In this document: in pieces, positions 1 to 8,267 of the stretch | Position numbering within the stretch: position 1 is the first letter of the stretch | How the letters are laid out: the number at the start of each line of letters is the position of its first letter | From: Streptomyces sp. CHD11 | Lineage (GTDB): Bacteria > Actinomycetota > Actinomycetes > Streptomycetales > Streptomycetaceae | Reading direction: 5' to 3' | DNA length: 64,000 bases | NCBI RefSeq assembly: GCF_018638295.1 | Contig: NZ_JABTTS010000026.1 | Span: 188,112 to 252,111, forward strand | Notes under the pieces: generated by a model | The model's database searches: none | The model's input: the letters and a program-made list of their open reading frames with translations, nothing else | Told to the model about the DNA's origin: nothing | Position numbers and translations under genes: made by a program

Positions 1-17
1 TGCCGTCGAACACGGCA
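1..17 (-). terminator. hairpin downstream of catabolic operon
   Basis: A perfect 6-bp inverted repeat (TGCCGT / ACGGCA) around a 5-nt loop sits 32 bases beyond the stop codon of the minus-strand aldolase gene. It is in the right place to end or stabilise the lower-pathway transcript. There is no U-tract, and the left edge of the window hides anything further out. Confidence 0.35.
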
Positions 18-48
18 GGCGCCCGGGGTGCGTGGCGGGTGGTGGCGT

Positions 49-1065
49 TCAGCCCGCGACCGGGGGCTTCGCCAGGTCCAGGGCGATGTCGGTGATCATG
101 TCCTCCTGGCCGCCGACCATCCCCCGGCGCCCGACCTCGACGAGGATCGCGCGGGTGTCGACGCCGTAGCGGCGGGACGCGGCCTCGGCGTGGCGGAGGA
201 AGCTGGAGTAGACGCCGGCGTAGCCCAGGGTGAGGGTCTCCCGGTCGACGCGGACCTCTCGGTCCTGGAGGGGGCGTACGAGGTCGTCGGCGGCGTCCAT
301 CAGCGGGAACAGGTCACAGCCGTGGTCCCAGCCCATGAGATCGGCGACCGCGACGAAGGCCTCGAGCGGGCAGTTGCCGGCGCCGGCGCCCTGGCCGGCG
401 AGGGAGGCGTCGACGCGGGTGACGCCGTTCTCGACGGCGACGACCGAATTGGCCACGCCCAGACCGAGGTTGTGGTGTGCGTGGATACCGAGTCCGGTCG
501 CCGGGTCGAGGACGTCGCGGTAGGCGCGGGCCCGGTCGCGGACGCCGTCCATGGTGAGCCGGCCGCCGGAGTCGGTGACGTAGACGCACTGGGCGCCGTA
601 GGACTCCATCAGCTGTGCCTGGCGGGCGAGTTCGGCGGGCTCGGCCATGTGCGACATCATCAGGAACCCGGCCACGTCCATGCCCAGTTCGCGGGCGGCG
701 GCGATGTGCTGGGCGGAGATGTCGGCCTCGGTGCAGTGGGTGGCGACGCGCACCGAGCGGATCCCGAGCGCGTGCGCCTGCCTCAGGTCGTGCAGGGTGC
801 CGATGCCCGGCAGGAGGAGCGTGGTGGGGACCGCGTGGGTGACGGCGCCCACGACGGCTTCGATCCACTCCCAGTCGGTGTGGGCGCCGACGCCGTAGGT
901 GATGCTGGAGCCCGACAGCCCGTCGCCGTGGGCGATCTCGATCGCGGCGACCCCGGCGGCGTCGAGGGCGGCGGCGATGGTGCGGGCCTGCTCGACGGTG
1001 TAACGGTGCCGGACGGCGTGCATGCCGTCCCGCAGGGTCACGTCCTGGACGTAGAGAGCGGTCAT
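49..1065 (-). CDS. dmpG: 4-hydroxy-2-oxovalerate aldolase
   Basis: A 338-residue class II pyruvate aldolase of the DmpG/BphI/HsaF type. It splits 4-hydroxy-2-oxovalerate (or a homologue) into pyruvate and an aldehyde, the last carbon-carbon cleavage of meta-cleavage pathways. The N-terminal motif LRDGMHAVRH (about residues 11-20) carries the Arg-Asp pair of the metal site, and HAHHNLG further on supplies metal-binding histidines. Its length equals the family norm of about 340. The ATG overlaps the stop of the acetaldehyde dehydrogenase gene by 4 bases. This fits the known channelling complex of the two enzymes, in which the dehydrogenase takes the aldehyde directly. Confidence 0.95.
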   Translation of the reverse strand: MTALYVQDVTLRDGMHAVRHRYTVEQARTIAAALDAAGVAAIEIAHGDGLSGSSITYGVGAHTDWEWIEAVVGAVTHAVPTTLLLPGIGTLHDLRQAHALGIRSVRVATHCTEADISAQHIAAARELGMDVAGFLMMSHMAEPAELARQAQLMESYGAQCVYVTDSGGRLTMDGVRDRARAYRDVLDPATGLGIHAHHNLGLGVANSVVAVENGVTRVDASLAGQGAGAGNCPLEAFVAVADLMGWDHGCDLFPLMDAADDLVRPLQDREVRVDRETLTLGYAGVYSSFLRHAEAASRRYGVDTRAILVEVGRRGMVGGQEDMITDIALDLAKPPVAG

Positions 1066-2000
1066 CGGGCTGCCACCTCCATGGCGTGGTGGGCGGCCAT
1101 GCGTTCGGCGGTGCGCAGGGCGGCCGAGGTCATGATGTCGAGGTTGCCGGCGTAGGCGGGCAGGTAGTGGGCGGCGCCCTCCACCTCCAGGAACACCGAC
1201 ACCTTGGTGGCCGCGGTGCCGTCCGGGACGAGGCCGCGCAGCGGGTCGTCGGCGGCGACCCGGTCGAACTGCACCCGCTGCTTGAGACGGTAGCCGGGGA
1301 CGTAGGCCCGGACCCGGGCCACCATCTCCTCCACGGAGGCGGTGACCGCCGCGTCGTCGCAGTCGCCGACCAGGCAGTGCACGGTGTCCCGCATGATCAG
1401 CGGGGGTTCGGCCGGGTTGAGGACGATGATGGCCTTGCCGCGCGCCGCTCCGCCGACCTGTTCGATGGCGGCGGAGGTGGTCTCGGTGAACTCGTCGATG
1501 TTGGCCCGGGTGCCGGGACCGGCCGAGCGGGAGGAGATCGAGGCGACGATCTCCCCGTAGTGCACCGGCGTGACGGCCGAGACCGCGGCCACGACCGGGA
1601 TGGTGGCCTGGCCGCCGCAGGTGACCATGTTGACGTTCGGCGCGGCCAGATGCGCGTCCCCGTTGACCGGCGGGACCACGTACGGGCCGAGTGCGGCGGG
1701 GGTGAGGTCGACGACCGTGCGGCCCAGCGCGCGCAGTACCTCGTCGTGGCGGCGGTGGGCGCCCGCGGAGGTGGCGTCGAAGACGAGCGACACGTCCGCG
1801 AACTCGTCCATCGCGACCAGGCCCTCCACGCCCTCGTGGGTGGTGGCGACCTTCAGCCGGCGGGCGCGTGCCAGACCGTCCGAGCCGGGGTCGATACCGA
1901 CCATCGCGGCGATCTCCAGTGACTCGGAGAGCCGCAGGATCTTGATCATCAGGTCGGTGCCGATGTTGCCCGATCCGATGACGGCGACCTTCGTGGTCAT
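1062..2000 (-). CDS. dmpF: acetaldehyde dehydrogenase (acetylating)
   Basis: A 312-residue CoA-acylating aldehyde dehydrogenase of the DmpF/BphJ/HsaG family. It converts acetaldehyde or propionaldehyde, NAD+ and CoA to the acyl-CoA and NADH. The N-terminus has the Rossmann glycine motif IGSGNIGTD (residues 8-16). The catalytic cysteine is Cys128 in NMVTCGGQA, which matches the family position. The gene overlaps both neighbours by 4 bases (hydratase upstream, aldolase downstream), so the three lower-pathway enzymes are translationally coupled. Together they turn the dienoate product of ring cleavage into pyruvate and an acyl-CoA. Confidence 0.95.
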   Translation of the reverse strand: MTTKVAVIGSGNIGTDLMIKILRLSESLEIAAMVGIDPGSDGLARARRLKVATTHEGVEGLVAMDEFADVSLVFDATSAGAHRRHDEVLRALGRTVVDLTPAALGPYVVPPVNGDAHLAAPNVNMVTCGGQATIPVVAAVSAVTPVHYGEIVASISSRSAGPGTRANIDEFTETTSAAIEQVGGAARGKAIIVLNPAEPPLIMRDTVHCLVGDCDDAAVTASVEEMVARVRAYVPGYRLKQRVQFDRVAADDPLRGLVPDGTAATKVSVFLEVEGAAHYLPAYAGNLDIMTSAALRTAERMAAHHAMEVAAR

Positions 2001-2818
2001 GCTGCCGCTCCTTCCGCGGTGGCGGACGCGAACACGGTGTCGACCGTGCCGAGTCCTTCGATGTGCGCCGAGAACGCGTCGCCCTCGGCGGCGGCCGACA
2101 TGGGCCCCAGTGCCCCGGTCAGGACGATGTCGCCGGCCCGCAGCGGGTCGCCCAGGCCGGCGAGGGTGGAGGCGAGCCAGAGAGCGGCGGTGAGCGGACT
2201 GCCGAGGCAGTCGGCGCCGGTGCCCCGGGAGACCGTCTCGCCGTTCTTCGTCAGGGTCATGGTCACGGCGCGCAGATCGACCCGGTCGAGGGGGACGGGG
2301 GTGCCGCCGAGGACGTACAGGCCGCAGGAGGCGTTGTCGGCGACGGTGTCGACGATGGTGATGTCCCAGCCGGCGACGCGGCTGTCGACGATCTCCAGCG
2401 CGGGCAGCGCGAAGGCGGTGGCGCGCAGCAGGTCGGCGACGGTCGGGTCGCGGTGCGGCAGGTCCGCGCCGAGGACCAGGGCGACCTCCGCCTCCACCTT
2501 CGGCTGGAGCAGCCGGCCGGGCGCGACCGGCTGCCCCTCGGGGACGGCCATGTCGGCGAAGAGCGCGCCGAAGTCGGGCCGGTCGACGCCGAGCTGACGC
2601 TGGACGGCGGGGGAGGTCAGGCCGATCTTGCGGCCCACCGGACGGCGTCCGCCGGCCACGGCACGTGCCACGTTCAGCCGCTGCACCGCGTAGGCGGCCT
2701 GGACGTCCCCCTCGGGAAGCAGCGCGCGTACCGGGGGGACGGGGGTGCCGGTGCGGGCGGCGTCCTCCAGGACTTCCGCCGCCTTCGTCACGGCAGCGGC
2801 GGAATCACGGCTGGTCAT
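1997..2818 (-). CDS. 2-keto-4-pentenoate hydratase
   Basis: A 273-residue member of the fumarylacetoacetase-like 2-oxopent-4-enoate hydratase family (MhpD/DmpE/HsaE). It adds water to 2-hydroxypenta-2,4-dienoate to give 4-hydroxy-2-oxovalerate, the substrate of the aldolase two genes on. Family features seen include GRKIGLTSPAVQ (about residues 61-72) and the acidic metal-site region KVEAEVALVLG. A GGGAG-type ribosome site precedes the ATG, and the stop overlaps the next start by 4 bases. A 115-base gap separates it from the upstream monooxygenase gene. Confidence 0.92.
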   Translation of the reverse strand: MTSRDSAAAVTKAAEVLEDAARTGTPVPPVRALLPEGDVQAAYAVQRLNVARAVAGGRRPVGRKIGLTSPAVQRQLGVDRPDFGALFADMAVPEGQPVAPGRLLQPKVEAEVALVLGADLPHRDPTVADLLRATAFALPALEIVDSRVAGWDITIVDTVADNASCGLYVLGGTPVPLDRVDLRAVTMTLTKNGETVSRGTGADCLGSPLTAALWLASTLAGLGDPLRAGDIVLTGALGPMSAAAEGDAFSAHIEGLGTVDTVFASATAEGAAA

Positions 2819-2933
2819 GGCTGCTCCCGGGGTGGGACGGTACGGCGGTGCGGGGCGGGCATGTGGGATACCTCCGGGAGAGGACTGCGGGACGCGCGGC
2901 GCGCGGGGTACGGGGTGCGGGGTGCGGGGGTGG

Positions 2934-4106
2934 TCAGAAGAGCACGGACGGCGGTACGGGGTGGCCGAAGGTGTCGAGGCCGTACGCCTGGTAGATCGGG
3001 TCGGCGTTGTTGCTGGCGTGGTTCATCGCGGCGTGGATGTCGCGCCAGCACCGCTGCAGGGCGGAGTCGGAGCGCAGCGCCGAGCCGCCGGCGTGCAGGA
3101 ACAGCTCGTCGACGGCGTTCACCGCGCGGCGGGCGATACGGACCTGGTTGCGGCGGATCCGCAGTCGCTCCTCGGCCGGGAAACGCTCGTCGCGCCGGGC
3201 CCGCTCCCACATCCGCTCGATGTCGTCGAACAGCTGGACCTCGCCGGCCTCCAGGTCGGAGACCGCCCGGCCCAATACGGCCAGCTGGTGCGGGTCGCCC
3301 GCGGTCCGTACCCCGCGCGCCGTGACCCGGCCCCGCATGGAGGCGACGAACGCCGCCAGGGCACCCTGCGCCATCGCGACCGTCGCGGTGGTGATGCCCG
3401 CGGTGAACATCGGGTGGAACGGCATCCGGTACAGCGGCGAGCCGCCCCGCCCGACCCGGCCGGCCAGGCCGCCGTCCTCCATCGGCACCGGGTCGAGGAT
3501 CCGGTGCTCCGGGATGAACCTGTCCTCGATGACGATGTCCTTGCTGCCGGTGCCGCGCAGCCCGACCACGTCCCACGAGTCCTGGACGATCTCGTAGTCC
3601 GCCCGCGGGAGGACGAAGTGGCGCAGCCCGCCCGGGACCGGCTTGCCGTCCTCGTCCACGATCAGACCGCCGAGGATGATCCACCGGCAGTGGTCCGTGC
3701 CCGAGGAGAACGGCCAGCGGCCGGAGAACCGGTATCCGCCCTCGACCGGGGTGGCCCGGCCGAGCGGGGCGTACGGCGAGGCGATCCAGGTGTCCGGGTC
3801 CTCGCCCCAGATCTCCTTCTGCACCTCGATGTCCATCTGCGCCACCTCGAACGCGTGGACGCCGACCACCCCGGCCACCCAGCCCGCCGAGGACGACCGG
3901 ACGCCGATGTCGCGCAGGGTGCGGAAGAAGTCGACCGGGCTCGCCTCGTGGCCGCCGAACTCGGCCGGCTGCAGCATGCGGATGACGCCGCTGGCGCGCA
4001 GCACCTCGGCGGCCTTGTCGGTCAGCCGGCCCAGCTCGTCGCTGGGCGCGGCCTCGGCGGCGATCTCCTCGGCGCGGGCCAGGATCCGCTCGTGTACCTC
4101 GTGCAT
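2934..4106 (-). CDS. HsaA-like flavin-dependent monooxygenase (acyl-CoA dehydrogenase fold)
   Basis: A 390-residue protein of the acyl-CoA dehydrogenase superfamily, group D flavin monooxygenase type. It resembles the oxygenase of the steroid 3-HSA hydroxylase HsaAB (about 394 residues). Such enzymes use reduced flavin from a partner reductase to ortho-hydroxylate a phenol to a catechol. Diagnostic stretches are WPFSSGTDHCRW and SWDVVGLRGTGSKDI. A close paralogue lies at 13827-14993 and shares these motifs almost exactly, so the island has two oxygenase components. The likely reductase partner is at 11614-12813. No strong ribosome site precedes the chosen ATG. The substrate is not known. Confidence 0.85.
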   Translation of the reverse strand: MHEVHERILARAEEIAAEAAPSDELGRLTDKAAEVLRASGVIRMLQPAEFGGHEASPVDFFRTLRDIGVRSSSAGWVAGVVGVHAFEVAQMDIEVQKEIWGEDPDTWIASPYAPLGRATPVEGGYRFSGRWPFSSGTDHCRWIILGGLIVDEDGKPVPGGLRHFVLPRADYEIVQDSWDVVGLRGTGSKDIVIEDRFIPEHRILDPVPMEDGGLAGRVGRGGSPLYRMPFHPMFTAGITTATVAMAQGALAAFVASMRGRVTARGVRTAGDPHQLAVLGRAVSDLEAGEVQLFDDIERMWERARRDERFPAEERLRIRRNQVRIARRAVNAVDELFLHAGGSALRSDSALQRCWRDIHAAMNHASNNADPIYQAYGLDTFGHPVPPSVLF

Positions 4107-4127
4107 GGCTGAAGGGGCCTTTCTTCC

Positions 4128-4967
4128 TCAGTTGTGGAGCAGGAAGTCGGTGACGGTGCGGTTGAACTCGTCGGCGTGCTCGAGCTGGGCCCAGTGGCCG
4201 CAGCCGGCCAGCAGCACCATCCGGGAACGGGGCACCAGGGAGACCAGCTTCAGCGAGCTCTCGTAGTGCACGACCCGGTCGTCGCGGCCGTGGAAGAACA
4301 GGGACGGTGCGGTGATGCCGGCGATCTGGGCGTGGGTGGCCATGTGCGGGCGGGGCCTGCCGATGCCTGCGGCGAAGTTGGCGAGGTGGTCGGGGCGTTC
4401 GACCGCCGCCTTGTGACGCAGGCGGACCAGTTCCTCCGAGGCGTGCGCCGGGTCGAACGTCATCACGTCGACCAGGTCGCGGAAGTTCGCCTCGGTGGGT
4501 TCGCGGTAGGTCCGCTGGAGCACCCTCACGCCCTCGCTGGGGCCGCCGCCCGGCACGAAGAGATGGGCGCCGCCGACGCCGGCGCCCATGGTGACGAGGT
4601 GGCTGACCCGCTCCTGGTGGGTCGCGGCGACCAGGACGGAGGTCGCGCCGCCCATCGAGTTGCCGATGAACCCCGCCTTGTCGATGCCCAGCGCGTCGAG
4701 GAACTCCAGCGCGGTCGCGGCGTGGTCGCGGTCGTCGTAGCCGACCGGGTCGGACTTGCCCCAGCCGGGCATGTCGACGGCCAGACAGCGGAACCGCCTG
4801 CCGAGTTCGCGGATGTTCTCCGCGAAGTTGCTCCAGCCGGTCGCGCCGGGGCCGGATCCGTGCAGCAGCACGAGCGGGTGGCCCTCGCCGTACTCGTGGT
4901 AGTGGACGCGCCCGCTCGGCAGGTCCACGAAGCGGCCGGTCGCTTCCTCGGTGAAGGTGTCGGTCAT
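4128..4967 (-). CDS. meta-cleavage product C-C hydrolase, HsaD/BphD-like
   Basis: A 279-residue alpha/beta hydrolase. The oxyanion region HGSGPGATGWSNF (residues 36-48) is typical of meta-cleavage-product hydrolases. The triad is intact: Ser104 in GNSMGG, Asp230 in GRDDRV and His258 in GCGHWAQ. By family, it cleaves the ring-opened dienoate from the extradiol dioxygenase into 2-hydroxypentadienoate and a carboxylic acid. It lies directly before the monooxygenase gene (21-base gap) and upstream of the hydratase that would use its product. A GGAGA ribosome site precedes the ATG. It is the probable working counterpart of the degenerate homologue at 14993-15865. Confidence 0.88.
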   Translation of the reverse strand: MTDTFTEEATGRFVDLPSGRVHYHEYGEGHPLVLLHGSGPGATGWSNFAENIRELGRRFRCLAVDMPGWGKSDPVGYDDRDHAATALEFLDALGIDKAGFIGNSMGGATSVLVAATHQERVSHLVTMGAGVGGAHLFVPGGGPSEGVRVLQRTYREPTEANFRDLVDVMTFDPAHASEELVRLRHKAAVERPDHLANFAAGIGRPRPHMATHAQIAGITAPSLFFHGRDDRVVHYESSLKLVSLVPRSRMVLLAGCGHWAQLEHADEFNRTVTDFLLHN

Positions 4968-5041
4968 GGTCGGGGTTCTCCTGGTGTCGTGTTACGGCGC
5001 GACGGGGGAACGCGCCCGGTGGGGGACGGAGGGCGGCCGGG

Positions 5042-6445
5042 TCAGCCGCGTACGGGCGGGCCGGCGAGGAGTGTCTGCAGGTCCCGCGGCTCCTCGGAGT
5101 CCGGGACCGCGAGGAGCGCGTCGAACCAGGAACGGGCCGCCGGGCCGTGTCCCGCGCACTGGTGGAACTTCGCGGCCAGTTCGTCCCGGGTCAGCGGCCG
5201 GTGGGAGTCGCCGCGGGAATGGCGGACGTCGCGGACCAGGATCCGGCCGTCGTCGGTGTGCAGCCGGACGACGGTGTGGCCGGGCTCGTCGGCCGGCGGC
5301 CGTTCCGCGAGACCGATCCGGGCCATCAGCCCGGCCACGCCGGGGTGCTCCAGGGCCTCGTCGGTGAAGTCGCCGAGCCGGACGTCCCCGGTCAGCAGAG
5401 CGACGGCGAGGGTGTACTCCAGGGAGAACTTGGCCTCGAGGCCGTTTCCCGGCCGGGTGTCCCGCAGCGGCCGGGTGCCGCCGTGCTCGAGGGTCACCTC
5501 CACCCGGGCGATCCGGCCGGTGGCGGCCCCCAGTTCCTCGCGCAGGGAGATCCCCGCGTCGATCGCGCGCTGGGTGGCGAAGCAGGAGGGGTAGGCCTTG
5601 ATCGCGTAGTCGTCGACCCAGCCGGTCATCCAGTGTTCCAGGCGTTCGCCCAGGAACGCGGTGCGCTCGGGGTCGTGGTCGCCGAAGAGGTCCAGGAAGC
5701 CGCCGCGCGCCTCCAGCTGGGCGGGGTGCGCGGTGAAGCCCCGGGTGGCGAGGCCGACGGCCATCACGGCGTCCCGGGAGGCGAGGCCGGCGTGCATCGG
5801 CTTGGTCATGGTGCCGAAGTTGGCCAGACTCCCGGCCGCCTGCGAGGCCGCGATGCCCAGGGCGTGGGCGGCCCTGCCGGCGTCCAGACCGAGCAGCCGG
5901 CAGGCGGCGGCGGTGGCGGCGAGCCGTCCGGTGGTGGAGGTGTTGTGCCAGCCCCGGCCGTAGTGGACGGCGTGCGGGAGCACTTCCGAGACCGCACGGA
6001 AGACGGCGGAGCCGACGCTGTAGGCGGCGACGAGATCACCGCCGGTCACCGGACGGCGGGCGGCGAACGCGAAGAGTGTGGGCAGCAGGACCGCGGCGGG
6101 GTGCATCGCCATGGAGGGGGCGGCGTCGTCCCAGTCGAGGGCGTGCGCGGCGGTGCCGTTGACCAGGGCGGCGTCGGCCGGCCCGAACCGTCCTGCCGTG
6201 CCCCAGACGGCCGCCGTCCCGGCCGGCGCGAGCGCGTTGGAGGGCGCCTGGTCCTCCACCCAGTCGCGCACCAGTACCGCGGCGGGGGTGGCGAGCCCGG
6301 CGACGGCGACACCGACGGTGTCGGCCACCAGCCCGCGCAGGGCCGCCCGGGGGGCTGGTTCGGCGCGGCGGCCGGGGTCGCAGACGAAGCCGACCAGCTG
6401 CGCGGTGGCGCCGGTCTGCTGCGACGTGGGGGAGGCAACGCTCAC
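5042..6445 (-). CDS. MmgE/PrpD family protein
   Basis: A 467-residue MmgE/PrpD-family protein. Known members are 2-methylcitrate dehydratase, cis-aconitate decarboxylase and an iminodisuccinate epimerase. The all-helical first domain includes NGTAAHALDWDD and MHPAAVLLP, and the helix-rich core has KPMHAGLASRDAVMAVGLA. The reading frame is open further upstream, but a GTG at 6445 preceded by AGAGAGGAC fits the family length. It is the first gene of the minus operon, 74 bases before the C-C hydrolase gene. Its job in an aromatic pathway is unclear. It might process an acid released by the hydrolase, or a non-aromatic part of the substrate. Confidence 0.85.
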   Translation of the reverse strand: MSVASPTSQQTGATAQLVGFVCDPGRRAEPAPRAALRGLVADTVGVAVAGLATPAAVLVRDWVEDQAPSNALAPAGTAAVWGTAGRFGPADAALVNGTAAHALDWDDAAPSMAMHPAAVLLPTLFAFAARRPVTGGDLVAAYSVGSAVFRAVSEVLPHAVHYGRGWHNTSTTGRLAATAAACRLLGLDAGRAAHALGIAASQAAGSLANFGTMTKPMHAGLASRDAVMAVGLATRGFTAHPAQLEARGGFLDLFGDHDPERTAFLGERLEHWMTGWVDDYAIKAYPSCFATQRAIDAGISLREELGAATGRIARVEVTLEHGGTRPLRDTRPGNGLEAKFSLEYTLAVALLTGDVRLGDFTDEALEHPGVAGLMARIGLAERPPADEPGHTVVRLHTDDGRILVRDVRHSRGDSHRPLTRDELAAKFHQCAGHGPAARSWFDALLAVPDSEEPRDLQTLLAGPPVRG

Positions 6446-7252
6446 GGCTGTCCTCTCTGGGTTCTGCGGTGATCCTGCGGGCCGGTCCGCGGCCCGAGGG
6501 CACCAGTGTCGAATCAGCACGGCCCGATCGGTCGCGGGCTCGCATCCAGCGGAATGCGAGTTGCCCGGCCGGGGGTACGGGCCCGGTGGCGCGGGAGATC
6601 TCCGGGGAGGGCCGACGCCGCACTCCGGCGGACCGGGTCGTCGGCGGCCACGCGCTCCGCGGGCGGGACGGGAACGGGCGGTGACCGCACGGCGGAGGGC
6701 ATCGGTGTCTCGCCCCCGCCGCCCTTTCCCGTCCCGTCCCCGGGGCGCTGCCTCCCGGACCCCCGTTCGCGCCGACGCCAGGGTGGCGGCGGTGACCAGG
6801 GACGGGAGGCATCGGGAGAGCGGACCCGTCGAGGCGCGACACACGCGTACGGTGCGGCCGGCGCCGGGACAGGCACCGCCGTGCCCCCGGGCTGTCGTTG
6901 CGGACGGACTCCCCCGGCGACCGCACCACGGCGCGCCGGCCACCCCGGGCCGGGGACCTCATCCCCCTCCCGGCTCCACAGCACACCCGCCCCGCCGGCA
7001 CCACAGGGAAACCGGCCATCCTGGAGCCGGCGTCCGCACCGCGCGCCCCGGGTGTGCTCTCACCACCGCGGCGGCAGCGTCGGGGTGGGCCGGAACAGCC
7101 GTGGGTGCGCGGGCCAGGTCAGGCGGGGTGCGGGTACGGGTGCGAGGGGGGCCGGTGCGACGGGTACGAGTACGGGCCCGGCACGAGTACGGGCCCGGGC
7201 CCGGGCCCGGCCACGGATGCAGGTCGAAGGTCCGGCGCGGGCGCCGGTCGGG
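6446..7252. other. 807-base gap without a supported gene
   Basis: This stretch lies between the PrpD gene and the IclR gene, both on the minus strand, so it should hold the promoter of the minus operon near its low-coordinate end. Open frames crossing it look like shadows, with no recognisable domain, no good ribosome site and arginine/proline-rich translations. The high-coordinate end carries short GC-rich direct repeats. Confidence 0.5.
7166..7210. repeat. GC-rich direct repeat (ACGAGTACGGGCCCGG)
   Basis: Two copies of the 16-mer ACGAGTACGGGCCCGG lie at 7166-7181 and 7183-7198. They run into a GGGCCC-based tract to 7210. The array sits about 40 bases beyond the stop codon of the IclR gene. 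GGGCCC is self-complementary, so the tract can fold and could act as a terminator or stabilising hairpin. Confidence 0.6.
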
Positions 7253-8020
7253 TCAGGCGTGGGTGTGGGTCAGGCGGGTGTCGTCCGCGCCGTTGCGCAG
7301 GCCGGTGGAGATGTCGCGGGCCGTCGTGCGGGCCAGGCGGCCCAGGGACACCGGCGGATGCTCGCCACGGCGGCCGCCGATCATCACACAGGTGCTCACC
7401 GACTGGTCGTCGGCGAAGACGGGAGCGGCCGCCCAGACCAACGGGGAGGTGTGCTGCGCGCCCGTGGGCGAGTGCGCGAAACCGAGCCGGCGCACCTCGG
7501 CCAGCTGCTGCCGCCAGGCGAACTGCTCCTCACCGCGCAGCGGGCGCGAGCTCGGCCGGCGGTCGGGTTCTCCGCTCCAGGCCAGCAGGGCCAGACCGGC
7601 GGGGTGCTCGTCCAGCACCGGTGTCCCCAGCATCTGCCAGACCCCGACGGTGCCGCGTCCGGCGATCTTGTCGATGATGTGCAGCCGGTCGCCCTCGCGG
7701 GTCGCCAGGGCGACCGGCAGCCGGGTGCTCGCGTGCAGGTCGACCAGGGCCGGCCGGGCGCAGTCGCGCAACAGCCGGATGTCCGGGACGCCGTGACCGA
7801 GACGCCACAGGCGCGGGCCGAGCCGGTAGCGGCCGCGGCCGGTCCGCTCGATCGCGCCGTGCTCGGAGAGTGTGGCGAGCATCCGGTGCACGGTGGCCGG
7901 CGGCAGCTCGGTCGCCGCGCAGATGTCGGCGACCGAGCGCTCGGGCTCGTCTCCGGTGAAACAGCCGAGGATGTCGAAGGCCCGCGCCAGCACTCCGCGC
8001 TTGCCGTTGATCTCGCTCAT
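7253..8020 (-). CDS. IclR family transcriptional regulator
   Basis: A 255-residue IclR-family regulator. The N-terminal winged helix-turn-helix covers about residues 8-65 (ARAFDILGCF, SVADICAATELPPATVHRML). The C-terminal effector-binding domain follows (about residues 80-245). An ATG preceded by CGGAG sets the start. It is transcribed away from the binding-protein gene at 8268, and the shared 247-base intergenic region holds several palindromes. It also reads towards the other minus-strand catabolic genes. IclR proteins commonly control aromatic catabolic operons in response to a pathway metabolite, so it is the obvious regulator of both arms here. Confidence 0.93.
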   Translation of the reverse strand: MSEINGKRGVLARAFDILGCFTGDEPERSVADICAATELPPATVHRMLATLSEHGAIERTGRGRYRLGPRLWRLGHGVPDIRLLRDCARPALVDLHASTRLPVALATREGDRLHIIDKIAGRGTVGVWQMLGTPVLDEHPAGLALLAWSGEPDRRPSSRPLRGEEQFAWRQQLAEVRRLGFAHSPTGAQHTSPLVWAAAPVFADDQSVSTCVMIGGRRGEHPPVSLGRLARTTARDISTGLRNGADDTRLTHTHA

Positions 8021-8267
8021 CTCGACTCCGTCTCGTCACCCGAAGCCCTCGGGGGAACAGTTTCAGCCATGTGAAAGATGTGTGTACACGGAACGTACGT
8101 GACGTCCCGCGTTACGTCGAGGTTTCCTGGCCGGACGAGATGAAATTCCGATTGGTGAGCGATCGGGCCATTCGCGGGCCGTGCTTTGTCACTGTCGTCG
8201 TGCCCGTCACGGACACATCCTCCGCACGAGCCGAGCTCTCGGGCACGACAGAAGGACTGGACCCCTC
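8021..8267. promoter_or_regulatory. divergent promoter region with palindromes
   Basis: The interval between the IclR gene and the transporter operon contains several dyads: TTTCA-6-TGAAA at 8061-8076, GTGTACAC at 8082-8089, ACGTACGT at 8093-8100 and GACGT-8-ACGTC at 8101-8118. IclR regulators bind short inverted repeats, so one or more of these is a plausible operator. No confident -10/-35 pair was assigned. GAAGGA shortly before the ATG at 8268 is the ribosome site. Confidence 0.5.

Noticed and set aside
28..1155. 375-codon open frame opposite the aldolase gene
   Set aside because: It runs antisense to a clear aldolase with full family motifs. Its Gly/Val/Asp-rich translation is the usual complement-strand shadow in high-GC DNA.
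6506..8074. Long plus-strand frame across the 807-base gap and the IclR gene
   Set aside because: Half of it is antisense to a certain IclR regulator and the rest is low-complexity Arg/Pro/Gly with no ribosome site.
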